Below are positions 24,301-32,809 of a stretch of 64,000 nucleotides of DNA, one piece after another. Origin of the DNA: Carposina sasakii. Taxonomy: Eukaryota; Arthropoda; Insecta; Lepidoptera; Carposinidae. The number at the start of each line of letters is the position of its first letter. Position 1 is the first letter of the stretch. The notes below the pieces were generated by a model. It worked only from the letters and a program-made list of their open reading frames with translations. It did not search any database and had not been told where the DNA came from. A program made the translations under genes and the position numbers. Location of the stretch: NCBI GenBank assembly GCA_014607495.2, contig CP053148.1, forward strand, positions 9,176,001-9,240,000, in the 5' to 3' direction.

Positions 24301-25100
24301 CCTTATTATAGTGTAGTAATCTATACATAAAAATGTAACGGATCGCTGTCTGTACATGGAAGATATATAAGAAAAGATATTATAGAATACCTTTATCAAC
24401 GCAATAGTACCCAAAACAATAATTTTTGGAATTTTTGTCTGTTTGTCGGTTTGTGTTTGTCTGTGCGTTTGTACACGCTTATCTCAGCAACGGCTGAACC
24501 GATTTCGATGCAGTTTCCAGGACTATATTGTGACAGGTCCCACTTAACATATAAGCTACTTTTTATCCCGGGAAAATGTTTTTATCCCGCATAATTTCGA
24601 TATTTTGTTTTTTTTTCTGTAGTCCACGCGGACGGAGTCGCGGGCGTCCACTAGTAGTATAATATTATAGGGGCGATTTAGAGTCGGAGGGTAGTAAGCA
24701 AGCTATGGTGTGCTGTAAGGAGGCGGTTCACTCGCTTGAAGCGCGCTGTTTCATATTTATATTATAACGTGTTAGATGACAATCGATTTAATGCTCTAAA
24801 CTGGTCCAAGGTAATTGCTGGGTTGGAGCCGTGCCGTTGCCGGTCCGGTATAGTGTTCTATGGACCTTTAGCCTATTGTATTCTCAGGTTTAAGGTGTAA
24901 CGTTCTATTCAGGTCTGTTCCGCACTCCAATGATGCAGCAACTGCCCGAGCCTACAATAAAAGAGCTGGAAGCAGCGGTGCCTTTCCCGCCGCGACTCGG
25001 AAGCCCCGCAGAGTTTGCAATGCTCGTCCAGAGCATCATACAGAACCCCATGATCAACGGGGAGACCATTCGGATTGATGGCTCCTTGCGAATGACGTGA
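15389..25100 (+). CDS. HSD17B10: 3-hydroxyacyl-CoA dehydrogenase type-2 / 17-beta-HSD10 (scully), complete
   Basis: Coding exons are 15389-15397, 15833-15997, 16318-16482, 16979-17107, 17893-18001 and 24913-25100, all with GT-AG borders. They give 765 bases and 254 residues. This is a mitochondrial NAD-dependent short-chain dehydrogenase that oxidises 3-hydroxyacyl-CoAs, notably in isoleucine breakdown; in animals it is also a subunit of mitochondrial RNase P. Visible hallmarks are the cofactor loop TGGSSGLG (10-17), NCAG (84-87), catalytic Ser149 in [11 protein letters not shown], and Tyr162/Lys166 in YSASK. The C-terminal [14 protein letters not shown] matches the family end. Length is close to the human protein (261). 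The start ATG-CTC-AAG restores the expected MxK-GLV beginning. A possible polyA signal AATAAA is at 25869-25874. Introns 1, 3 and 5 hold transposons, intron 5 the most. No break or missing residue is seen. Confidence 0.95.
15485..15755 (+). mobile_element. tRNA-derived SINE, near full length, in HSD17B10 intron 1
   Basis: Begins GACGGCCGATTGGTGTGG and has the B box GGTTCGAATCC. The body has CAAGTCATGGATGTTT and the tail GTCTAATAAATTACC. It is the same family as 11646-11798, and it fills most of the 435-bp first intron. Confidence 0.85.
15833..15997 (+). CDS. HSD17B10: HSD17B10 exon 2
   Basis: Acceptor TTATTTCAG, donor GAT|GTGAGT; 55 codons in phase 0. Encodes the Rossmann beta-alpha-beta unit with TGGSSGLG and the adenine-pocket DLPSS segment that selects NAD. 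Confidence 0.95.
16318..16482 (+). CDS. HSD17B10: HSD17B10 exon 3
   Basis: Acceptor AACTAG, donor GAG|GTATAG; 55 codons in phase 0. Encodes VTSEQDV and the NCAG motif, ending LKDFQKVVE. Confidence 0.95.
16717..16911 (-). mobile_element. short non-autonomous Helitron in HSD17B10 intron 3
   Basis: On the minus strand it starts TCCTACTATATAATATTA and ends ...GCGGGAGGTCCACTAG, with the usual CTGCAG and GGACGAAGTCGCGGG-like block degraded before the end. Length is 195 bp, with no coding. Confidence 0.7.
16979..17107 (+). CDS. HSD17B10: HSD17B10 exon 4
   Basis: Acceptor TTTCCAG, donor CAG|GTTTGG; 43 codons in phase 0. Encodes [12 protein letters not shown] and the catalytic-serine strand [14 protein letters not shown]. 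Confidence 0.95.
17108..17892 (+). other. HSD17B10: HSD17B10 intron 4
   Basis: 785-bp intron. A block at about 17190-17420 (CATCATCATTTTCTTGCCC onward) has the look of a dispersed lepidopteran repeat. Minus- and plus-strand frames here are not genes. Confidence 0.6.
17893..18001 (+). CDS. HSD17B10: HSD17B10 exon 5
   Basis: Acceptor TTTGTAG, donor CCAG|GTCAGT; 36 codons plus one base. Encodes the catalytic YSASK and [11 protein letters not shown], ending IAPG across the splice. Confidence 0.95.
18978..19098 (+). repeat. LINE/SINE-like 3' tail repeat inside the hAT
   Basis: Contains CCCGCCTGCCCAGCGTGGTG and GGCCTACGTCTAGCAGTGGA, ending with CTGAAGAAGAAGAAG. Same family as 7650-7925 and 40787-40882. 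Confidence 0.65.
19211..19631 (+). repeat. dispersed repeat family A, copy inside the hAT
   Basis: Close match to 556-964 over its full length, including GTTTATCCCGAAGGAAAGGC and the TTCCAGCTTTTCCCGCCGAA end. It inserted into the hAT at 18745-19910. Confidence 0.75.
20037..20236 (+). mobile_element. Helitron fragment
   Basis: TCTAATATTATAATGCGAAT at the left and TTTTTTCTGCAGTCCACGCG at the right. The terminal GCGGG...CTAG is missing. Confidence 0.6.
20409..20595 (+). repeat. dispersed repeat family C, copy 1
   Basis: Block from TTGGATTTTCACTAACGTCA to GCGTCGCGCAGTCGGGTAAA. A second copy at 49029-49206, in ftz-f1 intron 2, is almost identical. No frame is conserved. Class unknown. Confidence 0.7.
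20844..22508 (+). mobile_element. Helitron-like composite with tandem-repeat tail
   Basis: The left end TCTATACTAATATTATAAAG is a canonical lepidopteran Helitron start. The right end is ACCGAAGCGAAGCGAGGGCG GGTCACTAG followed by T, a canonical 3' end. Between them lie a Helitron head (to about 21030), two family A pieces in inverted arrangement (21350-21700) and the tandem array (21776-22465). Treating all of it as one element is inference; it could be two elements joined. Confidence 0.5.
21776..22465 (+). repeat. Helitron-like tandem array, copy 2 (about 6 units)
   Basis: Core words GAACGGATTTCCC...ATTCCCACGGGAACG start near 21783, 21952, 22041, 22160, 22285 and 22413. Units 3-6 match units 2-5 of the array at 2664-3260 in order, including shared variants such as TCTCGAAATTTCCACC. 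Overlapping minus-strand frames of up to 142 codons are repeat translations with reiterated [14 protein letters not shown] peptides. Confidence 0.75.
22908..23807. mobile_element. 900-bp terminal-inverted-repeat element, TTAA-like flanks
   Basis: The left end GGGGTCTGGCCACTCTG is the inverse of the right end CAGGGTGGCCAGACCCC with one mismatch. Left flank TTAA (22904-22907) and right flank TTGA suggest a decayed TTAA target, as used by piggyBac-type elements. A minus-strand frame at 23464-23706 ends near a possible donor, but no transposase motif is recognised. Confidence 0.65.
24320..24654 (+). mobile_element. non-autonomous Helitron, both ends present
   Basis: Begins TCTATACATAAAAATGTAAC and ends GACGGAGTCGCGGGCGTCCA CTAG followed by T. 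Internal CTCAGCAACGGCTGAACCGA and CTGTAGTCCACGCGG are typical. Length is 335 bp. Confidence 0.8.
24913..25100 (+). CDS. HSD17B10: HSD17B10 exon 6 and stop
   Basis: Acceptor CTATTCAG. The first base completes the Gly codon split with exon 5. Encodes GLFRTPMM, the substrate-loop region and the C-terminal [15 protein letters not shown], with TGA at 25098-25100. Confidence 0.95.
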
Positions 25101-25156
25101 GCTATGTAAGTGACCCCTAAAATTTGCCGGCTAACTCTAACGGTGATTGTAACCCA

Positions 25157-25476
25157 TCGCCCGTAACATGAGATTGGTGAGAGCGAGATATCTCACATAT
25201 AAGCGAGAAATCCACAGAGCTACATATTAACTAGACAAAGCAAATGTATGTAGGTACTTTGCGTGTAAAAAGGGGTTGCAAAGCACTTATTTCAGCACAA
25301 ATTCTCCATTCATTCATTCGGTCTTTCCCCTTGAATGAGTGTCTATTTTAATTACCTAATCCTATTTCACACGTAAAATACATGTCACTTTGTCTAGTTA
25401 TTACATAGCTCTATGAATTTGACGTTTAAATATGAGATATCTCGCTCTCACCGATTTCATGCTACGGGCACAGATT
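25157..25476. mobile_element. palindromic MITE, copy 1 (probably in HSD17B10 3' UTR)
   Basis: The left end CCCGTAACATGAGATTGG and the GAGAGCGAGATATCTCAC block are mirrored at the right by GAGATATCTCGCTCTCACCG and CATGCTACGGG. Inner arms TAACTAGACAAAGC and TTTGTCTAGTTATTA are also inverted. A homologous copy lies at 58158-58450. It lies before the first AATAAA of HSD17B10, so it may be transcribed as a hairpin. Confidence 0.8.
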
Positions 25477-26801
25477 TGTCCGTTATACATTGCTCGTTTG
25501 CTATTGTAAAAGTTAAGTTCAATATCATTGGTCTATAACTTTGCTATAAAGTTTATTTTTAGTTTATACTTTAAAAAACCCTTTGCAATAATACTTCGGT
25601 TGTGATGTATGTGATTGAAAGTTCTATTTTATTAGAGATACCACACAGCAATGTATTATAAATTGGCATCATTGTAAAACTACTATTACCAGTTGTGTTA
25701 GCCTGCAAGCCACTAGTAAGTAAGTAAAAATAAGGAAAAATTAATGTAAAAAATACATATTTTATTAGACCAATTAGATGAGAGTATATAATTTTTCCAT
25801 TTTGAATTTTATTAGCAGGGTATTTAGATATATAATGTACACAAAGTAGGCATGTAAAGTTATGTAATAATAAATGATTTGTTACTATGTTGGTAGTATT
25901 GATTTAGTATTTTCCCTGTTGGAATGTAGCATAGGAAGTAGATTAGTATTTTTTAGTTTAAATTGCATGATGTAGTGTCCGTATTATTGAGTCTAGCTCT
26001 ATTGCCTCAGGGTAAAGATGACAAATAAGTGGCGTCAATGGCTACCAAACACAAAAATTGTCCTATGTTGTAAATGATTCTTTACGCACAAAATCAGACG
26101 TCCACAGAAATTTTGGGTATCGAATCCCCTGATTCATCCTTCATGTACCTACCTATACGCCATCTTGTTTTTTACTTTTAGGATTCTGTTTGGAACTTAG
26201 AATATCAATTCTTTACTGTTATTCTTTTCACGTTTCGTTTCCCACTATCTAATAGGTAGGTTTAGTTTGTATTTACTGTTTTGCTCATGTGTATCTGGAC
26301 ATTATCAGCGTTTTTTTAATCGGATTACCTCATATCCTATGTTTATCTTTCATAAGTGCATAAATAAAAAAAAAATATATGTATTATTATGAAATACTGT
26401 GCTCATATCATTTTCAATAGGGAATATGCACTATTTATTTTTATGATTTTAAATAATTATTTACATGACTACAAATATGTTACAAGTTTTTTTAAAATAG
26501 TGGGCTAATAACAGGCTTTTAAACGACCGCCATTTAGGCGCGCTTTTCGTGACTTCATAGTCTCTACAGTCAAACACTGTGATCAAACATCTATCAAGTA
26601 AGTAAAGCTGACTACACACGATCCAATTTCCTGTCCAACTTGTCGCGCAGTTGGTACAGAAAACGGTGACACATGCGATTGACGCGACACGCGATCCCCA
26701 TTCTCCATACATTTTCGGTGTGTTACCGCGTGACGTGTTAACAGTGTGTCTTGACCCTTACTGGCACAGGCTATGTAATATTTATTAGTTTGACCGATTT
26801 G
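25477..26801. other. HSD17B10 downstream region; nothing else seen
   Basis: AT-rich. AATAAA at 25869-25874 and again near 26364 could end HSD17B10 transcripts. A short minus frame at 26461-26712 has no recognisable motif. Confidence 0.4.
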
Positions 26802-28167
26802 TAGTCTTGTGTAGTTCGCGGACGAACTAGGTCAAAAGTGCGCTCCTACAGGTGAACTACGCGAACTAGTTCCTTCAATCCCCATTTCGTAGTTCGTTAG
26901 TTCGTGGAGAATGAACGAGATTGACGTCGACTGAACTAAGATCGTCACGCACGCGACGGCTAAACATATAAATGGCGAAAAATATAGGTAAAAAGGGTTA
27001 TTTTATTACACCAATATTTTTATGAATATTCATTAATTCAGAGGGGGGGAGCCTGCAGCACTTACTTAATCACGGCTGAGCGTGCCCAACGTGCTATTTT
27101 AAAAGTTGCTTTCAATAAACCCTATCAGTATTCTACAGAAACTCTCTACAAAGATTGCAAAGTTCTAACAGTAAGGCAATTGTACATTCTGTCTACGGTT
27201 CTGCGATTTCATTCGGTTGCACCCTCGGCTCTTGGTGAAACCTCAAGACAAAGACGTCACAATATGTGGCATGCACCAATTAGAAATACTCAGTTTGCGA
27301 AACGTGCACCATCTGATCGTGCCCCACTACTATACACAAAGGCGGAAATGTCGCTCAAGATCATGTCAATGTCCAGGCACTCGTGTAAAAGTAACCTAAA
27401 GACATGGCTGATGGTGATGGATTACTCCAGCACTGAAAAACTTTTGCAACGCATGCAATGACTGGGCAGTGGCCTGAATTTCGCTAATGCTTCTACGTAG
27501 GCTTCAGCGGCGCCTAAAAATGTTGAAATGCATACACACGCTCGCACACATATACACGCAAACACACACTTTCTCACAAAATCTTTAATTATTTGTTATT
27601 TCACCTAATTAGTATTAAAAATGTTTGTAATTTTGCATGTTTTTTGTATAATCCAGTACCAATTTAATAACCTATGTATCATTAATTTTAATTGTTTTAA
27701 TATTATTTTATTTTACTATCTTCTACTGAGAACCTTGGTTTTGTGCACAAAATTGTAGAATCAATAGAAGAGCCTGGTTTTCACGACACAGGGAATCCTA
27801 GTGTGGAAACCAAGGCACCCCATAAATGTATGCCTATGTGTTTTGTCCAATAAAAAGTTTTTAGAGGGTAAAATCATTCCATAAATATTGTAGCATGTTA
27901 CAGGCATTGTAGCATTTAACCGTATTAAAACGAGCGAACGATGTGATCGGATCGGTCTAATTCGAACTAGGAACTGACGAACTAAAAGAACGAACTAGTT
28001 GTCGCATGTAGCAGGAACCGTATTAAAACGAGCGAACGATGTGATCGGATCGGTTTAGTTCAAGCTAGGAACTGATGAACTAACGAACTAGAAGAACGAC
28101 CTAGTTCGTTTAGGAGCGGCGAACTAAACTGAGCGGTCCCTATTGCGAACTAGTATGCCCAAGACTA
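26802..28167. mobile_element. hAT element with perfect 8-bp TSD, LINE inserted inside
   Basis: Left end TAGTCTTG(TG), right end (CC)CAAGACTA. Identical flanks CCGATTTG at 26794-26801 and 28168-28175. The ends carry many copies of CGAACTA(GTT), possible transposase-binding words. Near the right end a unit of about 99 bp starting CCGTATTAAAACGAGCGAAC is present twice (27921 and 28019). A LINE fragment (about 27030-27870) is nested inside. Confidence 0.85.
27030..27870 (+). pseudogene. 5'-truncated LINE (CR1/Jockey-like) 3' end
   Basis: Translates with breaks to ERAQRAILKVAFNKPYQYST, then KDCKVLTVRQLYILSTVLRF and further C-terminal residues, the region after the reverse-transcriptase thumb in CR1/Jockey-type LINEs. 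A 3' UTR with CCTGGTTTTCACGACACAGG and AATAAAAAG follows. It is inserted in the hAT at 26802-28167. Confidence 0.65.
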
Positions 28168-28288
28168 CCGATTTGATAAGAGAAAGATCAACATGTTCAA
28201 ACATTGTTTGATGCACACAGATTTTGACGTCACATTTCATTCATGATTATTCCGACCAATAGTGTTGCGTTTCTAGTGATTTGAATTG

Positions 28289-28524
28289 CCTCTTATTTAA
28301 TGCACTTTTCAATAATGATTTTCTTATATAAAACGCAGTTAAATAAAAAAAATATTAATATATACAATATTTTTAATTAATATATTAATATATTCATACA
28401 TATTAATATATACAATATATAAAACGCAGTTAAATAAAAAAAATATTAATATATACAATATTTTTTTTATTTAACTGCGTTTTATATAAGAAAATCATTA
28501 TTGAAAAGTGCATTAAATAAGAGG
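28289..28524. repeat. fold-back (long inverted repeat) element
   Basis: The left arm begins CCTCTTATTTAATGCACTTT and the right arm ends AAAGTGCATTAAATAAGAGG. The arms extend about 75-85 bp through TTATATAAAACGCAGTTAAA almost without mismatch, around an AT-rich loop that contains a further direct copy of the inner arm. No coding. Confidence 0.85.
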
Positions 28525-28654
28525 GTAAATCTCAATGAATAAAAATTATATATAAAAATATTACCGTTATTTGAATCACATGCATAACGAAGCATGCCTT
28601 TTAAGTTTTGTTGTTTGAAGAAAAAACACAACAAGAACCTTATAGTACTTTTTA

Positions 28655-28986
28655 TTGTTTTTCAAAGTATTCACCACGTAGCTTAATACACTTTTCCATT
28701 CGCTCAAACCAGTTATTATAACATTTATTCCACTCTAAAGTGGGGGTGGTCAAAATGGCTGTCTTGAAAGCGTCGACTGCTTCTTCACCGGACTGGAACC
28801 TTTGACCACGAAGACTTGTAAAGAAATCGTTACGGCTTAGGTCAGGACTGTATGGAGGATGGTTGAGAATTTCTACTTTTTCCTGCTTCAAATACTCAAT
28901 CGTTTGACGAGCGCTGTGTGAGCTTACGTTGTCGTGGTGCAGGATGATGTGTCGTTTTGAGTTAGATTTTCGAAGTTCAGCGATGA
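28655..28986 (-). pseudogene. mariner transposase, C-terminal part
   Basis: The minus-strand frame reads ILHHDNVSSHSARQTIEYLK, then HPPYSPDLSRNDFF and LRGQRFQSGEEAVDAF, ending EYFEKQ and stop. These are the second catalytic Asp (HHDN) and the third acidic-site region (YSPDL...ND) of mariner DD34D transposases. The usual Ala-Pro after SPDL is replaced by Ser-Arg. The frame is separated from its N-terminal half by the P-like insertion. Confidence 0.9.
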
Positions 28987-30080
28987 CTTGTGGTCACAGA
29001 TTACCTCCTAAAGATACCTCATACAGGATAAGATACGCGCGCCACTCATACTGTTTCTGGGGTGTATACAATTCCGCGCTCGGAAAGCTAGCCCCAGTAA
29101 GTCACAGAACACATTTACTCCTAGCGGAGAAGAAGGGCAACTGCGTACAAAAAGTATCAAAGGTTCAAAGGCAAGCTCACCGTTGCCATCTTACCTCACC
29201 CCCGCAAAACTGGCGATAAATATGGAATGCAGGGATAGGTAGGTACTTATAAATGTACGATATATTCCGGAATTAGGCATTTTCACTTGCAGAAAACTCA
29301 AACCAGAGTTCTGGCTCTAGTTTCCTACAAGGGAAAATGCCCAATCCGAAATATGTACACACGTAACGATAGTCATTTTATCAAATAAAACAAGGATATT
29401 ATTGTTATGAAGAATAATACATTTTAATTTAAAGAAATGACACAAAAAGAAATACAATCCTTCCAAAAAATCCATACATGATCCATCCATCCAAACCATG
29501 ATAAAGGATAAACAAATAACAAAAAAACACTAAAACACTAACTTGCAAAAACTAGGTTATGAAAAAAAGTCACGATCTTGGATTAAAAGTCACTCTCTTA
29601 GGTTAAATCACTATCAGAATACTGTTAAGTATCTCACACACTAAACGGAGAAACCGAAACTCTACTCAACATTACTGGAGCGAATAAATAAACAGAAAAA
29701 TTCACTAACAAACCGACCGCCAGAACAAACGAACGCCATGTTGGATTTACTTTGCTTGCTGCTGTGCTGCTGTACCACACGGTCATACAATTCACTCACA
29801 AAATATGTCTATCTCAAACTGCAGTAATGGACGTTGGCATGTGCGAGGGAGATATCGGAACGAGAATGCGCTAACATTTTTGCTTCAAAAACGTTGTAAA
29901 CCAAGGATGTTATATAAAAATGGACTGAACAACTCGGCCCCTGTAGGCTTTACGGCAGCTCGTACTAACTTGACGGGGCCTGCAGTAAGTTGCCAAGTTA
30001 ATGACCCATGCGCACGTGCATGTAAATTGCATTGTTTTTATTTTAAAACTTATTACTTTTCATTCAATAACCGTGTCATC

Positions 30081-30160
30081 ATGGGTTATTGTTCCTTGAA
30101 ATGGTGTGGAAAGAACGCTAAGACGTCAAGTTACAAAAAAGATGGCATAACATTTCACCG
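30081..30160 (+). CDS. THAP zinc-finger first exon (P-like transposase start)
   Basis: ATG opens 26 codons and two bases, ending at a consensus donor (ACCG|GTAAGT). The peptide MGYCSLKWCGKN...DGITFHR has the Cys-x4-Cys pair and the GITFH block that starts THAP DNA-binding domains. The exon border directly after the FH block is common in THAP genes. The next exon (FP..., Cys/His pair) was not found before the element's right end. The open frame extends upstream to 29805, but that part has no THAP character. Confidence 0.55.
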
Positions 30161-30662
30161 GTAAGTAAATTAAATTTTCTTATTTATGTTTTTTCAATGG
30201 ACACGGAGATCAATTTATACTGGTCAATAATCGCACTACAATATGTCGTCTCTTTTTCTCAACACATTAATTGTTGTCACTGTCTTACATATGTTAACGT
30301 CACTGTCACTGTCAACACACGTAGTAATAACAGTAGTACGTCGTGAGCTAGTGAAGTGAATGTAAACGGATGACATCTCTAGTGGACTAGTAGCTGGTTT
30401 GACCACCGATTACTACCTCCTGCCTCTGGCAAGGAACTTTATGACAGCGCGGTGCTCGATTTTCTCCCATTTTTTACATGATGTTCTTACCCGTGATATG
30501 TGACGTAACTAGAGTTGTTTGGAGTATCGCTATGTACGATAATTCAACTATAGTTGCCTGTATACAATCATTAGTAATTCGAGGGTCAGCCCGATTAAAA
30601 ACAAAACGTTCTGCATTTATCTAATAATGAGCTACTTAACCAGTTACAACTAAGCTGTGAAA

Positions 30663-30720
30663 GTACCCTCATTTATTAATTACCTACCGGAATGGGTAGG
30701 TAATTAATAAATGAGGGTAC
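30663..30720. repeat. perfect 26-bp stem-loop
   Basis: Left arm 30663-30688 (GTACCCTCATTTATTAATTA...) and right arm 30695-30720 are exact inverse complements around a 6-base loop, GGAATG. It lies inside the P-like element. It is not followed by the T run of a terminator, and this is eukaryotic DNA. Confidence 0.9.
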
Positions 30721-30969
30721 ATTCCGCGAATATAAAATTATGCACCCTCGTATATCCTTAATCGGTTCAGTGATATACTACAAGCAAGGTTCAATCCTCG
30801 GCCAGGACGGCCGATCGAGGTCCCTCCGGAAATAATTCAAAAAGAAAAATTAATACTGGAAGATGAGACTAGAAGAAACAGCCAGAAATGCCGATATACT
30901 GAATGTTCCGAGCGCCGCCTCAAAAACAACAGCGCGTAGAGTGTTCTCGCGCGTTTTTGGACCTCTGAC

Positions 30970-31065
30970 CAGGATGGAGTATTGACTGGCTGGGGATGAA
31001 ACTTGGGTTCATCATTATGAACCTGAGTCCAAACAAGATTCTATGCAGATCGTATCTATTTGAAC
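30970..31065 (+). pseudogene. mariner transposase fragment inside P-like element
   Basis: The plus frame reads LAGDETWVHHYEPESKQDSM, the first catalytic-Asp region of a mariner transposase, with stops close by on both sides. It belongs to a different mariner copy and is in the opposite direction to the host mariner. Confidence 0.7.
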
Positions 31066-31774
31066 ACAGCGTAGTGATCACGGCGGTACTGAATTAGACA
31101 GGTAACTCCGGACACAACTATATCCTCGTATATATATCCAGATGTGAAAGTTTTTTTCCGACCCACTCCGACCTACCGAATAATGCCGAAGATATTAATT
31201 GTTAATTAACGACATCTATATACGAATACTCAAAATTTACAAAAAATGTACTTTGGCCCTACTGTGATAAACTAGATCTGATAAAGTACGCGGAGTATAC
31301 AACTATGCAAGTTTCGTGGATATACACGCGGAGTTGGATGATATTCACAATAGTTTTCAAGATTTTTCGCTTATAAGAACGTAAAAAAGGTAATTTTCAA
31401 ATCGAAATTCTATCGAGAATTTTTTAAGTAATTGAGTTTCCACGTTGGCCAAAAACTTGATAAAGATTTAAATAATAACATATAAAAAAATTAGAGCTGT
31501 GGTAATCGGACAAGTATTTAAAAAATCGATTCTAAAATGCCTCTTTTGTCTGATCTGAGCGCCTTAAAGTGCATAAATATCGATACTTAGATAGTTTCGT
31601 TCTACTTTGTCGCATCACTATTTCCCTCGCCATTTTCAATGCGACCTTGAAATAGCCAATCACAGTGCAGTGTTACGTCCCGCACTTCTTTGCATTCCGC
31701 CAAATTCAGTGAACTAGAGTTCATACTAAAATCTTTGGAAACGGAATCTTTAGGAGGTAATCTATGCTTGTGGT

Positions 31775-32480
31775 AAATAAACTGTGGTATACCACTCTGC
31801 GTTAACCGTTCTACAATCTTCAAGTGCAATAGTCGCAACATGGCCGGTTTTTCTAACGAACGTCGCCACCATCTTCTTTGAATTGCTTCGAGAACGAACA
31901 ACTTTAGTCGGCTTTGGCTCCTCTTGAAAGACCCAGATTGTAGATTGTTGTTTAGAATTAGGATCGTAGACATAGATCCAAGATTCGTCACCACCACTGA
32001 TGATGTCGTAGACGTGATTTGACTCTCCTCGGTTGAACCTTTGCAGAGTTTTCTTACACCATCTGACGCGGGCCGCCTTGTGATCGTCGGAAAGCAGATG
32101 CGGTATCCAACGATTAACTAGCTTTCTCACACCAAGCGCTTCATGCAAGATCTTCTGAATGGTTGTCCCTGAGATGCTTAATAGAGCCTCTATCTCTCGA
32201 TACGTCACATGACGATCTTCGAGAATTAGTTGTCTCACAGCAATGATGTTATCTTCAATGAAGGCGGATTTTGGGCGTCCTTCGCGAGATTTGTCACTAA
32301 CACTAGTATGTCCACGCTGGAATTCTAAATACCAGCGTTCGACAGTCCGCAGACATGGGGCTTCATCACTGAAAACAAATGTTAGCTCTTCAAAACACTG
32401 AAGCCATGTCAGGCCTCTTCTAAAAGTTGTAGAAAATTATTGCACGAACATTTTCCTTAGAAAGATTCATTTTCGTACGT
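31775..32480 (-). pseudogene. mariner transposase, N-terminal and central part
   Basis: The minus frame contains HVTYREIEALLSISGTTIQK (helix-turn-helix DNA-binding part), a VNRWIPHLLSDDHKAARV linker with the WVPH-like motif, and GGDESWIYVYDPNSKQQSTI with the first catalytic Asp. A frame break near 32240-32440 separates the first helix-turn-helix. The frame runs into a stop just inside the P-like insertion. Confidence 0.9.
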
Positions 32481-32809
32481 AACCTGACAGATTCCAATCG
32501 ACGCTGTGACTAAACAATAGCATTAATCCTAATACTTTCAACTGTTTTGAGATTCAAAATTTAAACACATTCGAATATAGAACAGTTCCAAATTCAAAAT
32601 TGCCGGGAAATATGGAAACGACAGAACTTAAAAGACATGCCTCATATTCCCTATTGATGGGGCTCATTATCAGGCTCTACGCCCTACACCCTGCGCTGCG
32701 TTTTGCGTTTGAATATCCGAATAATTTAATAAAAAAATGTATGAATGTAGGTAATTACGGAAAACCAAATAAGATTAAACAATTGAAGGGAAATTGAAAT
32801 AAAAACACA

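Larger units (their letters stand above)
18002..24912 (+). other. HSD17B10: HSD17B10 intron 5, transposon-rich
   Basis: The intron is 6.9 kb. It holds a hAT element (18745-19910), Helitron pieces (20037-20236, 20844 onward, 24320-24654), a Helitron tandem array (21776-22508), a TTAA-like element (22908-23807) and family A copies. Parts at 18002-18744, 22510-22907 and 23812-24319 have no recognised content. Confidence 0.85.
28995..31766 (+). mobile_element. P-like transposon (THAP exon, 8-bp TSD) inserted in mariner
   Basis: The insertion interrupts the mariner transposase between VYLPQ and IAEL. Both sides carry the target duplication CTTGTGGT (28987-28994 and 31767-31774). The ends are inverted: left CACAGATTACCTCCTAAAGA, right (inverse) CATAGATTACCTCCTAAAGA, about 24 bp with two mismatches. 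CA-ends, an 8-bp duplication, a length of 2.77 kb and an internal exon for a THAP zinc finger (30081-30160) fit the P superfamily. No further transposase exons can be read, and a mariner fragment lies inside (about 30970-31065), so this copy is probably defective. Confidence 0.7.
28587..32644 (-). mobile_element. mariner transposon, split by a P-like insertion
   Basis: The outer ends are inverted: AAGCATGCCTTTTAAGTTTT near 28590 and AACTTAAAAGACATGCCTCA near 32625-32644, each next to TA. The transposase is on the minus strand: N-terminal and central part at about 32480-31775, C-terminal part at about 28986-28655. Removing the insertion at 28995-31766 leaves a mariner of about 1.28 kb, the usual size. 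Confidence 0.85.

Noticed and set aside
29805..30080. Upstream extension of the THAP frame
   Set aside because: Open by chance. THAP proteins start next to the first Cys, and the upstream residues have no domain character.
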